Positions 25,750 through 34,368 of a DNA stretch of 64,000 nucleotides are shown one piece after another. This DNA comes from SYFT01 sp964471115 (GTDB lineage: Bacteria > Acidobacteriota > Vicinamibacteria > Vicinamibacterales > SCN-69-37): positions 62,001 through 126,000 of the forward strand of contig CAYYFE010000003.1 in the NCBI GenBank assembly GCA_964471115.1. Direction: 5' to 3'. The position numbers and the translations under genes were made by a program. The notes beneath the pieces are model-generated. The model did no database searches and had not been told where the DNA came from. It saw only the letters and a list, made by a program, of their open reading frames with translations. The first letter of the stretch is position 1, and every line of letters starts with the position of its first letter.

Positions 25750-25791
25750 TACGTCGGGTGGCTTTTTTGCTCGAAAAAGCCACCCGACGTA
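25750..25791. repeat. 42-bp inverted repeat between peptidase and isomerase genes
   Basis: Two perfectly complementary 18-base arms (TACGTCGGGTGGCTTTTT and its reverse complement) enclose a six-base loop, TGCTCG. The T/A runs sit at the apex and no T-run follows the stem, so it is not a normal intrinsic terminator. It is preceded by TGTAATTAC, a motif also found in the palindrome at 33900-33949. Immediately after it TTTGAGGAGTCAAA places the ribosome site of the next gene in a tiny hairpin loop. Confidence 0.92.
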
Positions 25792-25808
25792 TTTGAGGAG
25801 TCAAAATA

Positions 25809-26939
25809 ATGCGGTTTACGGCGGACCAGCTCGCCTTTGCGGCGGGCAAGACGGGATACATGGGGCGCGAGGAGTCCATCGAGTTCCTGCGCGTGATGGA
25901 CATCAAACACAGCGTCGGCCACTGGTCGGCGGGCGACTTCTGCGATCGGTTCGCGCCGCCCGGGTACCACTCCGACGACCCGTCCTTCCAGAACGATTTC
26001 GAGGGCCAGTGCCGGCGCACGAAAGCCGCCGGCGTGGACGCGATTGAGATCCATCAGAGCGTGTTCGAGAAGACACTCAACGGCGATCTCGATCTGGCGG
26101 CCATCGAACGCGCGCAGCACGGGTATCTCAAGGACCTGGGCATGGCCGTGACGGCGTGCAACATCAACACCTGGACCAATCCCAAGTTCCGCCTGGGCGG
26201 GCCGTGCAACCCCGATCCCGCATTACGCAAGGCCGCGCTCGAGGAAGTGCTCAAGGGCGTCGAGATCTGCCGGCTGATGAAGATTCCGGTGCTGAGCGTG
26301 TGGCCGGGATCCGACGGCGCCGACTACCACTTCCAGATCGACTACAAGCAGTCGATCCAGTGGTTCACCGACGCGCTCATTGCGGTCAATAAGGAATGCC
26401 TCAAACACGGCATCAAGCTGGGCATCGAACCCAAGCCGTACGAACCGCGGGAACTGTACATGATCATCCCGACGGCCGCGTCGGCCATTCTGGTCGCGCA
26501 GCAGGTCAACAAGGCGACCGGTGGGAACAACTGCGGCATCACCATCGACTACGGCCACCAGAAGATGGAAGCCACCACCGCGTCGACCGCGTGTGACCTG
26601 GCGGAGTTTGCGGGCGTGCAGGTGCACAAGTTCGACATCAACGACGCCCGCCAGGGCCGCAACGACCAGGACTGCATGTTCGGCACGTTGTCGATTCCGG
26701 AGTCGGTCGAGTACCTGTACACGACATTCGTGCGCAACTACCGCGGCTACTACAGTCAGGACCAGTTCACCTATCGCGAAGATCCGACACGTGCGATCGA
26801 ACGCAGCATGATCAACTTCGCGAATCTGGCGCTCAAGGCGGTCCGCCTTTACGCGAAGCAGGCCGACATCGACAAGGCGCGCGCGGCCGGCACGGGGCCG
26901 GACATCCTCGATGTCGTGTCGCCGGTGCTGGTGGGGTAG
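25809..26939 (+). CDS. Sugar isomerase, xylose-isomerase-like TIM barrel
   Basis: 376 residues. The fold signature includes GVDAIEIHQSVFE, IPVLSVWPGSDGADYHFQID, GIKLGIEPKPYEPRE and CGITIDYGHQKME, with Glu, Asp and His placed as metal ligands in AP-endonuclease-2/xylose-isomerase barrels; it resembles RhaI-type L-rhamnose isomerases. The next genes are AraB (ribulokinase) and AraD (ribulose-5-phosphate epimerase) but no AraA is present, so this protein may convert L-arabinose to L-ribulose. That role is inference from context. GAGG lies nine bases before the ATG. Confidence 0.8.
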   Translation: MRFTADQLAFAAGKTGYMGREESIEFLRVMDIKHSVGHWSAGDFCDRFAPPGYHSDDPSFQNDFEGQCRRTKAAGVDAIEIHQSVFEKTLNGDLDLAAIERAQHGYLKDLGMAVTACNINTWTNPKFRLGGPCNPDPALRKAALEEVLKGVEICRLMKIPVLSVWPGSDGADYHFQIDYKQSIQWFTDALIAVNKECLKHGIKLGIEPKPYEPRELYMIIPTAASAILVAQQVNKATGGNNCGITIDYGHQKMEATTASTACDLAEFAGVQVHKFDINDARQGRNDQDCMFGTLSIPESVEYLYTTFVRNYRGYYSQDQFTYREDPTRAIERSMINFANLALKAVRLYAKQADIDKARAAGTGPDILDVVSPVLVG

Positions 26940-26946
26940 GTCTTGA

Positions 26947-27168
26947 ACACCATGGAGGGCACGAAGGGCCATGGAGCGGACGGGGCTGGCGGCCGCCCTT
27001 GGCGGCCGCGTGCGTGCCGTGAGGCGGCGAGTGAACACGCTCCGCCCATCATCCGCGCGCGTTCACTCGCCGCTTCACGACACGCACGGCGCCCGGCGAC
27101 GCCGGGCCCCCAGCCCCGGCCGGCCATACCTGCTGCCTCTCCATGGATCTTCATGGCCCTCCATGGTG
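26947..27168. repeat. Nested inverted-repeat element between isomerase and araB
   Basis: The 259-bp gap 26940-27198 is almost entirely one folded element. Outer arms: CACCATGGAGGGC...CCATGGAG (to 26976) and an imperfect reverse complement at 27139-27168. Inner arms of about 32 bp: CGTGAGGCGGCGAGTGAAC near 27016-27034 and GTTCACTCGCCGCTTCACG near 27061-27079. GC-rich spacers between outer and inner arms also self-pair (GGCGGCCGCC, GCCCGGCGACGCCGGGC). The outer arms are built from 9- to 10-bp repeats like the tandem arrays elsewhere. No open reading frame of note. Confidence 0.82.
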
Positions 27169-27198
27169 AAAACGCTCTGGTGACAACGCTCTCCTGTC

Positions 27199-28899
27199 AT
27201 GACTGACGCACGCAGTTACACGATCGGCATCGACTACGGCACCAACTCCGTGCGCGCGGTGGTGGTGCGCTGCGCCGACGGGCGGACCGTCGGCACGAGC
27301 GTCGTCAACTATCCGAGCGGCGATCAGGGCGTACTGCTGGATCCGAAGGATCCGCACCTCGCGCGTCAGCACCCGGCGGACTATCTGAAGGGGCTGCAGG
27401 CCAGTGTCACCGGCGCCCTGACGGAGGCGGCGAAGGTCGACGGGTTTTCACCGGCACACGTGATTGGGATCGGCGTCGACACGACCGGGTCCACGCCGTT
27501 GCCGGTGGACGAGCGGGCGCAACCGTTGGCGCTCGACCCGAAGTGGGAGTCGAACCTGGCCGCGCACGCGTGGCTCTGGAAAGACCACACGTCGGCGGCC
27601 GAGGCGGCCGCCATCACCGAGACGGCGCGCGTGCATGCGCCGCACCTGCTGGCGCCCATTGGCGGCACCTATTCGTCGGAATGGTGGTGGTCGAAGATCT
27701 GGCGCTGTCTCAAGGTGGCGCCGGAGGTCTTTGACGCCGCGGCGAGCTGGGTGGAACTCGCCGACTTCGTACCCGCCGTCCTCGCCGGTGTGAACGACTC
27801 CACGAAGATCGTCCGGTGCATCTGCGCTGCCGGCCACAAGGCGATGTACTCCGAGACCTGGGGCGGCCTGCCGGACAAGACATTCCTCGCTCGTCTCGAT
27901 CCGAAACTGGCCGCGCTGCGCGATCGCCTCTACGACGAGGCGGATCCGCCCGGTCGGCCGGCGGGGCACCTGTGTGCGCAATGGGCCGCAGCGTTGGGAT
28001 TGCCTGAAGGCATCCCGATCGCCATGGGCGGCTTTGACGCGCATTACGCCGCCGTCGGCGCCGGGGTCACCACCGGCACGTGGGTCAAGATCATCGGCAC
28101 CTCGACATGTGACTGCGCCGTGGCGCCGGTGACGACGCCGGTCGCCGACATCCCCGGCATCTGCGGCATCGTCAACGGGTCGATCATGCCGGGGTACTAC
28201 GGCATCGAAGCCGGGCAGTCCGCCGTCGGCGACATTCTCAAGTGGTGGGTCGAGGAGATCTGCCGGGGCGATGAGTACGCGCACCGGCATCTCACCGTGG
28301 AAGCGGCGCGGCTGCGGCCCGGCGAGTCGGGCCTGCTGGCGCTGGACTGGAACAACGGCAACCGCACCATCCTGGTGGACCCGCGACTGACCGGGCTCAT
28401 CCTGGGCCAGACCCTGCATACGACGCAGGCGGAGGTCTATCGCGCGCTGATCGAAGCCACGGCATTCGGCGCGCGTGCGATCATCGAACGGGTGCGCGAC
28501 TACGGCGTCGCCGTCGACCGGGTCGTCTGTTGCGGCGGCATCGCCGAAAAGAATCCCCTGTTCATGCAGATCTACGCGGATGTCATCGGGCAGCCGATGC
28601 TCATCGCCGGGTCGCCACAGACACCGGCGCTGGGCGCGGCAATCGCCGCGGCCGTCACCGCGGGCGCGGCGGCAGGCGGGCACGATGACTGGGCCCAGGC
28701 CCAGCGGCAGATGACCACCGTGAAGGAACAGTCGTATCAGCCAGACCCCAAGGCTGTGGAGGTGTACAACAAGCTGTACGCCATGTACCGCGAACTCCAC
28801 GATACGTTCGGGGGCGTCGCCGGCGCGAAGGCGGACCTGGGTACCCTCATGAAGCGACTGCTTGCGCTGCGCGAGGAGAGCACCAGACATGCGGTTTGA
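27199..28899 (+). CDS. araB: Ribulokinase
   Basis: 566-residue FGGY-family kinase, the usual AraB length, phosphorylating L-ribulose to L-ribulose 5-phosphate. Visible blocks: YTIGIDYGTNSVRAVVV, GIGVDTTGSTPLPVDE, the AraB-typical SSEWWWSKIWR, MGGFDAHYAAVGAG, VKIIGTSTCD, and in the C-terminal domain VDRVVCCGGIAEKNPLF. The gene follows a long structured repeat element with no obvious ribosome site inside the repeat; ACGCTCTCCTGTC precedes the ATG. araD overlaps its 3' end by 11 bp. Confidence 0.95.
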   Translation: MTDARSYTIGIDYGTNSVRAVVVRCADGRTVGTSVVNYPSGDQGVLLDPKDPHLARQHPADYLKGLQASVTGALTEAAKVDGFSPAHVIGIGVDTTGSTPLPVDERAQPLALDPKWESNLAAHAWLWKDHTSAAEAAAITETARVHAPHLLAPIGGTYSSEWWWSKIWRCLKVAPEVFDAAASWVELADFVPAVLAGVNDSTKIVRCICAAGHKAMYSETWGGLPDKTFLARLDPKLAALRDRLYDEADPPGRPAGHLCAQWAAALGLPEGIPIAMGGFDAHYAAVGAGVTTGTWVKIIGTSTCDCAVAPVTTPVADIPGICGIVNGSIMPGYYGIEAGQSAVGDILKWWVEEICRGDEYAHRHLTVEAARLRPGESGLLALDWNNGNRTILVDPRLTGLILGQTLHTTQAEVYRALIEATAFGARAIIERVRDYGVAVDRVVCCGGIAEKNPLFMQIYADVIGQPMLIAGSPQTPALGAAIAAAVTAGAAAGGHDDWAQAQRQMTTVKEQSYQPDPKAVEVYNKLYAMYRELHDTFGGVAGAKADLGTLMKRLLALREESTRHAV

Positions 28900-29587
28900 A
28901 TCCCTGCGCGCGCGAGTGCACTACGCCAACCAGGAACTGGCCGGCAGCGGCCTGGTGATGGGCACGTTCGGCAACCTGTCGGCCGTCGATCGTGTCGACG
29001 GCGTGATGGTCATCAAGCCCAGCGGCGTGCCGTACGACGAACTCGCACCCGAACACATGGTGCCGGTATCGCTCGAGACCGGCGAGGTGATCGACTCCAC
29101 GCTGCGCCCGTCGTCAGACACGCCGACACATCTGGCGCTGTATCGCGCGTTCGGCTGCGGCGCGATCGTCCACACCCATTCCGAGTACGCGACGACGCTG
29201 GCGCAGGCGCGGCTGGGCGTCCGCTGCCTGGGGACGACCCACGCGGACTACTTCAGAGGCGACATTCCCGTCACGCGGCCCATGCGCCAGGACGAAGTGG
29301 AGCAGGACTACGAACGGAACACCGGCGTCGTGATCCTCGAAGCGTTCCGCTCGCTCGGCGTGTCCCCGGACGAGGTGCCCGCCGTGCTGGTCGCCAACCA
29401 CGGCCCGTTCGCGTGGGGCCCGGACACCGCCAAGGCGATCGAACACGCGCGGGTGCTGGAGTATCTGGCGCGCATCGAGTGCCGGCTGCGGGCGATGGGC
29501 GTGGACGACACCCGGCCTGAGACCTTTCTCGTCGACAAACACTACCTGCGCAAACACGGCGCGTCGCGGTACTACGGCCAGTCATGA
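28889..29587 (+). CDS. araD: L-ribulose-5-phosphate 4-epimerase
   Basis: 232-residue class II aldolase-family epimerase making D-xylulose 5-phosphate. Substrate and zinc motifs: GTFGNLSAVDRVDG, IKPSGVPYDEL, SSDTPTHLALYRAF, the zinc-ligand pair in IVHTHSEYATTLAQ and the later histidine in LVANHGPFAWG; the catalytic tyrosine region is near KHYLRKHGASRYYGQ. The ATG at 28889 has GGAGAG eight bases before it and lies inside the araB end, giving strong translational coupling. ATGA overlap with the HAD gene. Confidence 0.95.
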   Translation: MRFESLRARVHYANQELAGSGLVMGTFGNLSAVDRVDGVMVIKPSGVPYDELAPEHMVPVSLETGEVIDSTLRPSSDTPTHLALYRAFGCGAIVHTHSEYATTLAQARLGVRCLGTTHADYFRGDIPVTRPMRQDEVEQDYERNTGVVILEAFRSLGVSPDEVPAVLVANHGPFAWGPDTAKAIEHARVLEYLARIECRLRAMGVDDTRPETFLVDKHYLRKHGASRYYGQS

Positions 29588-30231
29588 TCCGGGCCGTCCT
29601 CTGGGATCTCGACGGCACCATCGTCGATTCGGGTGATCTGCACTGGCGGGCGTTCCAGGAAATCATGGCGGCCGAGCACGTGCCGGTCACGTGGGAGATG
29701 TTCGTCGGCAGCTTCGGGCAGAAGAACGATCGCATCTTTTCGCGCTGGTTCGGGCCGGACGCGTCGGCCGAACGCATCGCGCGCGCTGGTGACGCCAAGG
29801 AAGCGGCGTTTCGACGGCTCGCCGCCGAACACGGTCTGCAAGCGCTGCCTGGCGCGGCCGAGTGGATTACGCGCCTGCGCGAGGCAGGCTGGAAGCAGGC
29901 GATTGCCTCGTCGGCCCCGCGCGAAAACATCCGGGTGATGCTCGAGGCGCTGCGCCTGTCGTCGCAGTTCGACGCGATCGTGGCCGCTGAGGACGTGTCG
30001 CGCGGTAAACCCGAACCGGAGGTGTTTCTGACGGCCGCCGGCCGGCTGGGAGCCGTCCCCGCCTCCAGCATTGTCGTGGAGGATGCGGAAGCCGGGATTG
30101 AAGGCGCCCGCCGGGCCGGGATGAAGTCGATCGGCGTCCGGGCGGATGTGGTGCTCGCGGCAGATATCCACGTGCGATCGCTTGAAGATCTCGACCTGGG
30201 CGCGTTCGAGCGCCTGCTGGGTTGGGCCTGA
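29584..30231 (+). CDS. HAD-family phosphatase (beta-phosphoglucomutase-like)
   Basis: 215 residues. Motif I LWDLDGTIVDSGDLHWRAF with the nucleophile and acid/base aspartates; motif II IASSAPRENIR; motif III lysine in SRGKPEPEVFL; motif IV VVEDAEAGIEGA. A helical cap lies between motifs I and II. Coupled to araD by ATGA, so it probably removes a sugar phosphate formed by the pathway (detoxification or proofreading); the substrate is not known. Confidence 0.9.
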   Translation: MIRAVLWDLDGTIVDSGDLHWRAFQEIMAAEHVPVTWEMFVGSFGQKNDRIFSRWFGPDASAERIARAGDAKEAAFRRLAAEHGLQALPGAAEWITRLREAGWKQAIASSAPRENIRVMLEALRLSSQFDAIVAAEDVSRGKPEPEVFLTAAGRLGAVPASSIVVEDAEAGIEGARRAGMKSIGVRADVVLAADIHVRSLEDLDLGAFERLLGWA

Positions 30232-30263
30232 AGTCGGGCAAAATTCCCCATTCGGTGATGCGG

Positions 30264-30289
30264 GGGCCGGCGGCGCCGGGCCGGTTTTT
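30264..30289 (+). terminator. Predicted intrinsic terminator after the pentose operon
   Basis: A GC-rich inverted repeat (GGCCGGC then GCCGGGCC, loop GGC) is followed by a run of five T. It lies about 35 bp after the HAD stop and before the first metal-region gene, separating the two transcription units. Confidence 0.65.
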
Positions 30290-30334
30290 CGCCGATGGCG
30301 CGCTGGTATGAATCGTGCCTACACTACCCCCAGC

Positions 30335-30715
30335 ATGCGTGTGTCCAAAGCCCGTTGGGTGCGGTGGCTGGTCGCGATTGCCGCGACCGTGAGCCTGACT
30401 GCGCCCGTGTGGCCAGTGGTCGCGGCACATGCCGACCAGGAATGCCACGAGTGCTGCCCCGAGCGCGTCGGCCCGGCTCCCGTCGCGGCGCACGATGGCG
30501 CCCTTCCGCAGTGCTGCCTCGTCCAGGCACCGGCCACGCCGCCACTTGATCCGAGCGTGGCGCCGCGCGCGGCCCAGACCCACCTGGCGCCAGTGGCGAC
30601 GGCCGACGTCGCGCCATGGGCCGCCTTCGTCGATCTGACGCGCGGGCCGATCGAGGACGTCTCTCCACCTCCGCCATCCACTCGCGCGCTCCGTACGGTC
30701 GTTCTCCTCATCTGA
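30335..30715 (+). CDS. Small exported Cys-rich protein, CutF/CopL-like leader (copy 1)
   Basis: 126 residues. Signal-like helix (about 8-31), then a cysteine cluster ECHECCPE (Cys 37, 40, 41) and a second CC pair (60-61), followed by a Pro/Ala-rich tail containing VSPPPPSTRA near the C-terminus. This layout (exported, CxxCC, proline run near the end, placed just before a metal gene) matches DUF2946/CutF, whose translation controls the downstream copper gene; the match is by architecture only. A TACACT -10-like box ends nine bases before the ATG, suggesting a very short leader. An in-frame ATG also exists at 30308. Confidence 0.7.
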   Translation: MRVSKARWVRWLVAIAATVSLTAPVWPVVAAHADQECHECCPERVGPAPVAAHDGALPQCCLVQAPATPPLDPSVAPRAAQTHLAPVATADVAPWAAFVDLTRGPIEDVSPPPPSTRALRTVVLLI

Positions 30716-30740
30716 TCACCGCGTAATCCACGACGTCCGG

Positions 30741-30762
30741 CCGGCGCTTTCGTGCGCGCCGG
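30741..30762 (+). promoter_or_regulatory. RNA hairpin between leader protein 1 and the CusA-like gene
   Basis: CCGGCGC pairs with GCGCCGG across an eight-base loop, about 25 bases before the CusA ATG. Comparable hairpins follow the other two small Cys-rich genes (37698-37717 and 41451-41514). Confidence 0.6.
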
Positions 30763-30786
30763 TCTCCATTCGTGTCTGGAGTGCGC

Positions 30787-33700
30787 ATGATCAACTGGCT
30801 GCTCGACCGTTCGCTCAAATATCGCGGGATCGTCCTCGGCGTCTACGTGTGTCTCGGCGCCTGGGGCTACTGGGCCATGCGCACGGGGAGCATCGACGCG
30901 ATCCCCGATCTGTCCGACCACCAGGTGATCGTCTTCACCGACTGGGCCGGCCACAGCGCCCAGGAGGTCGAGGACCAGGTCACCTATCCCGTCGTGACGA
31001 ACCTGCAGGGGCTGCCCGGCGTGCGGGTCGTGCGCTCGCAGTCCGCGTTCGGCTTCTCGATGGTCTACGCCATTTTCGAAGACAACGTGGATCTGTATTT
31101 CGCGCGATCGCGTGTGCTCGAGCGTCTCAGCCTGGTGACCACGCAGCTGCCGCCCGGCGTGGTGCCGACGCTGGGCCCCGACGCGACCGGGGTCGGGCAT
31201 GTGTTCTGGTACACGCTCAACAGCGAGCGGCACACGCTGGCGGAATTGCGAAGCCTGCAGGACTGGTTCGTGCGGTACCAGCTCAACGCCGTGCCCGGCG
31301 TGGCCGAGGTCGCGTCGGTGGGCGGTGAGGTTCGCCAGTACCAGTTGAACCTGGATCCGGACCGGCTGCGAGGGTACGGCATCTCGATCGGGGACGTGGT
31401 CGGGGCAGTCCGGGCGAGCAACGCCAACGTGGGCGGCAATGTGCTGGAGGCCAACGGCGCGTGGGCCATCGTCCGCGGCGTCGGCCTCATCGAGTCCGTC
31501 GATGACTTGCGGACCATCGTGGTGCGCGCCTCTGGCGGTGTGCCCGTGTATGTGAGCGATGTGGCCGAGGTCGAGGTCGGCGCCGCGTTTCGGACCGGTG
31601 CGCTGGTGCAGGGCGACCGCGAGGCGGTGGGCGGCGTCATCGTCGCCCGCGCGGGCGCCAACGCGCAGCAGGTGATCGACGGCGTGAAGGCGCGCATCGC
31701 TCAGATCGCGCCCGGCCTGCCCGCCGGGGTGACCATCGAGCCGTTTTACGACCGTTCGGAGCTGATCGGCCGCGCCATCAGCACGCTGCGTGTCGCGCTG
31801 ATCGAAGAAATCCTGCTGGTGACGCTGGCGCACGTGGTGTTCCTGATGCACGTGCGGTCCATCCTCATTGTCACCATTCCGCTGCCGCTGGCGGTGCTGA
31901 TGTCGTTTCTGGCGATGAAGTACACGGGCGTGTCATCGAACCTGATGAGCCTGGCCGGCATCGCCATCGCGATTGGTGTGCTCGTCGACGCCGGCATTGT
32001 CGTCACCGAAAACGCGTTCCGCACGATTGAACATCGCGGTATCGACACGCGCGATCGCGCGGCAGTGTGGACTGCGGTGCGGGAGGCGACGCGCCTGGTC
32101 GGGCGTCCCGTGTTCTTCTCGATGACGATCATCGTCCTGGCGTTCGTGCCGGTGTTTGCGTTGAGCGGGCAGGAAGGCAAGTTGTTCCACCCACTGGCGT
32201 TCACCAAGACGTTCGCGATGGTGGCCGCCACGGTGATGGCGGTGACGCTGGTGCCGGTGTTGTGCACGCTGCTGCTCGGCGGGCGGATGCATGCCGAAGA
32301 GGCGAACCCGGTGATGCGCGGCGTCCGGCGCGTGTACGAACCCGCGTTGCGCTGGGCGTTGACCCATGGCGGCGCCGCCCTGGGGACCGCCGCGCTGCTG
32401 TTTGCGGGAGCCGTCGCGCTGTCGACACGGATCGGCAGCGAGTTCATGCCGGCGCTCGACGAAGGCGACCTGATGTTCATGCCGATCGCCGATCCGTCGG
32501 TGTCGCTGGCGGAGGCCTCGCGCCTGGCGGCGGCCCAGAACGCGGCGATCGCGGCGTTCCCCGAGGTCAAGGGCGTCGTCGCCAAGGTCGGCCGCGCCGA
32601 GACTTCGACCGACCCGTCGCCGGTGAACATGACCGAGACCATCGTCCAGCTCAAGCCGCGCGACCAGTGGCGGCCCGGCGTGACACTCGAATCGCTGCGC
32701 GCCGAGATGAGCGACGCCGTGCAGATGCCCGGTGTGACCAGCATCTGGACGATGCCCATCGTCAACCGGATCGACATGTTGTCGACGGGCATCCGGTCGG
32801 AGGTGGGCGTGAAGATCTTCGGGGCGGACCTGACCGTGCTCGAACGGCTGGCGCGCGAGGTGGCCGGGGTCCTGCGCACGGTGCCCGGCGCGGCCAATGT
32901 CTATCCCGAACCGGTCACCGGCGGGCAGTACCTCAACATCCGCATCGATCGGGATGCGGCCGCGCGGTTCGGATTGTCGGTGGCGGACGTGCAGGAAACG
33001 ATCGAGTTCGCCATTGGTGAGACACCGGTCGGCCGCACGATTGAAGGACGCGAGCGGTATCCGATCCGCGTCCGGCTGGCGGATCGCTTCAGGGGGGACA
33101 TCGCGGCGATCGGCCGTACGCCGGTGCTGACGGCGTCCGGCCAGCAGATTCCGCTCGGACAGCTGGCCTCCATTGAATCGGCCCGCGGCCCCGCGATGAT
33201 CGCCGCCGAGAACGGCCTGGTGCTGGCCACCGTGCTGCTCAACGTGCAGGGGCGCGACGTGGTGGGCTTCGTCAATGAGGCTCGCGCGGCCGTCGCGGAA
33301 CGTGTGGCCATGCCGCCCGGCTACTACGTCGGCTGGAGCGGCCGGTACGAGAACCAACAGCACGCGCGCGCCCGGCTGATGGTGGTGCTGCCCGTTGTGC
33401 TCGTCGTCATTTTCATCCTGCTGTATTTCACGTATCACTCGGTCCTCGAGGCCGCGCACGTGTTGCTGGCCGTGCCGTTTGCGCTCACCGGCGGCGTGTA
33501 TCTGGTGTGGGCGCTCGACTTCAACTTTTCGGTGGCCGTGTGGGTCGGGTTCATCGCGCTGTTCGGCACCGCCGTGCAGACCGGCATGGTGATGGTGATT
33601 TATCTCGAAGACGCCGTCGAGCGCGGCCGCGCCGCGGCCGGGGACGCGTGGTCGCGCGCGCACCTGCGCGCCGCGGTCATGGAGGGCGCGTTGCTGCGGC

Positions 33701-34368
33701 TGCGGCCGAAACTCATGACCGTGTCCACCGTGGTCGCCGGCCTGCTGCCGATCATGTGGAGCACGCGCGCGGGCGCTGAGGTGATGCAGCCGCTGGCGGC
33801 GCCCGTGCTGGGCGGCATGGTCTCGTCGCTCCTGCACGTGCTCATCGTCACGCCCGTGATCTTCTTCTGGCTCCGCGCGCGTGATCTGCCCGACGACGAA
33901 AATGAGCTCGGAGGTAATTACAGGCCTGTAATTACCTCCGAGCTCATTTCTCGGACGGCGCTTGTTGTGCTTGCGCTCGTCCTGGCCGCCGGCGCCTGGT
34001 GGGTGCTGCGCGACAGTCGCGACACGGTGACGTCGGGTCCCGTCCTGCATGAGGTGGCCGCCGGTGACGTCACCGTGCAATTGCGGGCCGCCGATGCCGG
34101 CGGGGCCCTGTCCACCGGGCGCACCACGTTCATCCTGACGTTTGTCGACCGCGAGGGGCGCCCGGTCAATGCGGAGAACGTGCGCATCGCCGCGTCCATG
34201 GCGATGCCGGGCATGGTCATGACGGCGCCCGTGTCGGCCGGGCCGGCCGCCGCGGGCCGCGTTGAGGCCACGGCCGAGTTCCCGATGGCCGGGGCATGGC
34301 GCTTCACCGTGGAGTGGGAGTCCGGAGGCCGCAGCCACTCGGCCACCTTTGATGGAGCCGTCCGATGA
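30787..34368 (+). CDS. cusA: CusA-like Cu/Ag RND efflux pump fused to a FixH/YtkA-like domain
   Basis: 1193 residues. Residues 1 to about 1035 are a full heavy-metal RND pump (12 helices) that exports monovalent copper/silver by proton antiport: MINWLLDRSLKYRGIVLG, TM4 AIGVLVDAGIVVTENAF and the Cu-type IVNRIDMLSTGIRSEVGVKI. GGAG five bases upstream supports this ATG. A perfect 50-bp palindrome then encodes NELGGNYRPVITSELI, after which come another membrane helix (ALVVLALVLAAGAWWVL) and a periplasmic beta domain with the MAMPGMVM motif of FixH/YtkA proteins. Normally the two parts are separate genes. Confidence 0.9.
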   Translation: MINWLLDRSLKYRGIVLGVYVCLGAWGYWAMRTGSIDAIPDLSDHQVIVFTDWAGHSAQEVEDQVTYPVVTNLQGLPGVRVVRSQSAFGFSMVYAIFEDNVDLYFARSRVLERLSLVTTQLPPGVVPTLGPDATGVGHVFWYTLNSERHTLAELRSLQDWFVRYQLNAVPGVAEVASVGGEVRQYQLNLDPDRLRGYGISIGDVVGAVRASNANVGGNVLEANGAWAIVRGVGLIESVDDLRTIVVRASGGVPVYVSDVAEVEVGAAFRTGALVQGDREAVGGVIVARAGANAQQVIDGVKARIAQIAPGLPAGVTIEPFYDRSELIGRAISTLRVALIEEILLVTLAHVVFLMHVRSILIVTIPLPLAVLMSFLAMKYTGVSSNLMSLAGIAIAIGVLVDAGIVVTENAFRTIEHRGIDTRDRAAVWTAVREATRLVGRPVFFSMTIIVLAFVPVFALSGQEGKLFHPLAFTKTFAMVAATVMAVTLVPVLCTLLLGGRMHAEEANPVMRGVRRVYEPALRWALTHGGAALGTAALLFAGAVALSTRIGSEFMPALDEGDLMFMPIADPSVSLAEASRLAAAQNAAIAAFPEVKGVVAKVGRAETSTDPSPVNMTETIVQLKPRDQWRPGVTLESLRAEMSDAVQMPGVTSIWTMPIVNRIDMLSTGIRSEVGVKIFGADLTVLERLAREVAGVLRTVPGAANVYPEPVTGGQYLNIRIDRDAAARFGLSVADVQETIEFAIGETPVGRTIEGRERYPIRVRLADRFRGDIAAIGRTPVLTASGQQIPLGQLASIESARGPAMIAAENGLVLATVLLNVQGRDVVGFVNEARAAVAERVAMPPGYYVGWSGRYENQQHARARLMVVLPVVLVVIFILLYFTYHSVLEAAHVLLAVPFALTGGVYLVWALDFNFSVAVWVGFIALFGTAVQTGMVMVIYLEDAVERGRAAAGDAWSRAHLRAAVMEGALLRLRPKLMTVSTVVAGLLPIMWSTRAGAEVMQPLAAPVLGGMVSSLLHVLIVTPVIFFWLRARDLPDDENELGGNYRPVITSELISRTALVVLALVLAAGAWWVLRDSRDTVTSGPVLHEVAAGDVTVQLRAADAGGALSTGRTTFILTFVDREGRPVNAENVRIAASMAMPGMVMTAPVSAGPAAAGRVEATAEFPMAGAWRFTVEWESGGRSHSATFDGAVR
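33900..33949. repeat. Perfect 50-bp palindrome, in frame in the RND gene
   Basis: AAATGAGCTCGGAGGTAATT followed by ACAGG, then the exact reverse complement with no loop and no mismatch. It sits exactly at the joint between the RND pump and the FixH-like domain and reads through without a stop codon. Contains TGTAATTAC as in the 25.75 kb inverted repeat. Confidence 0.97.

Noticed and set aside
25750..25791. Intrinsic terminator
   Set aside because: The T-run is inside the stem apex and no T-run follows the hairpin, so termination is not supported by sequence alone.
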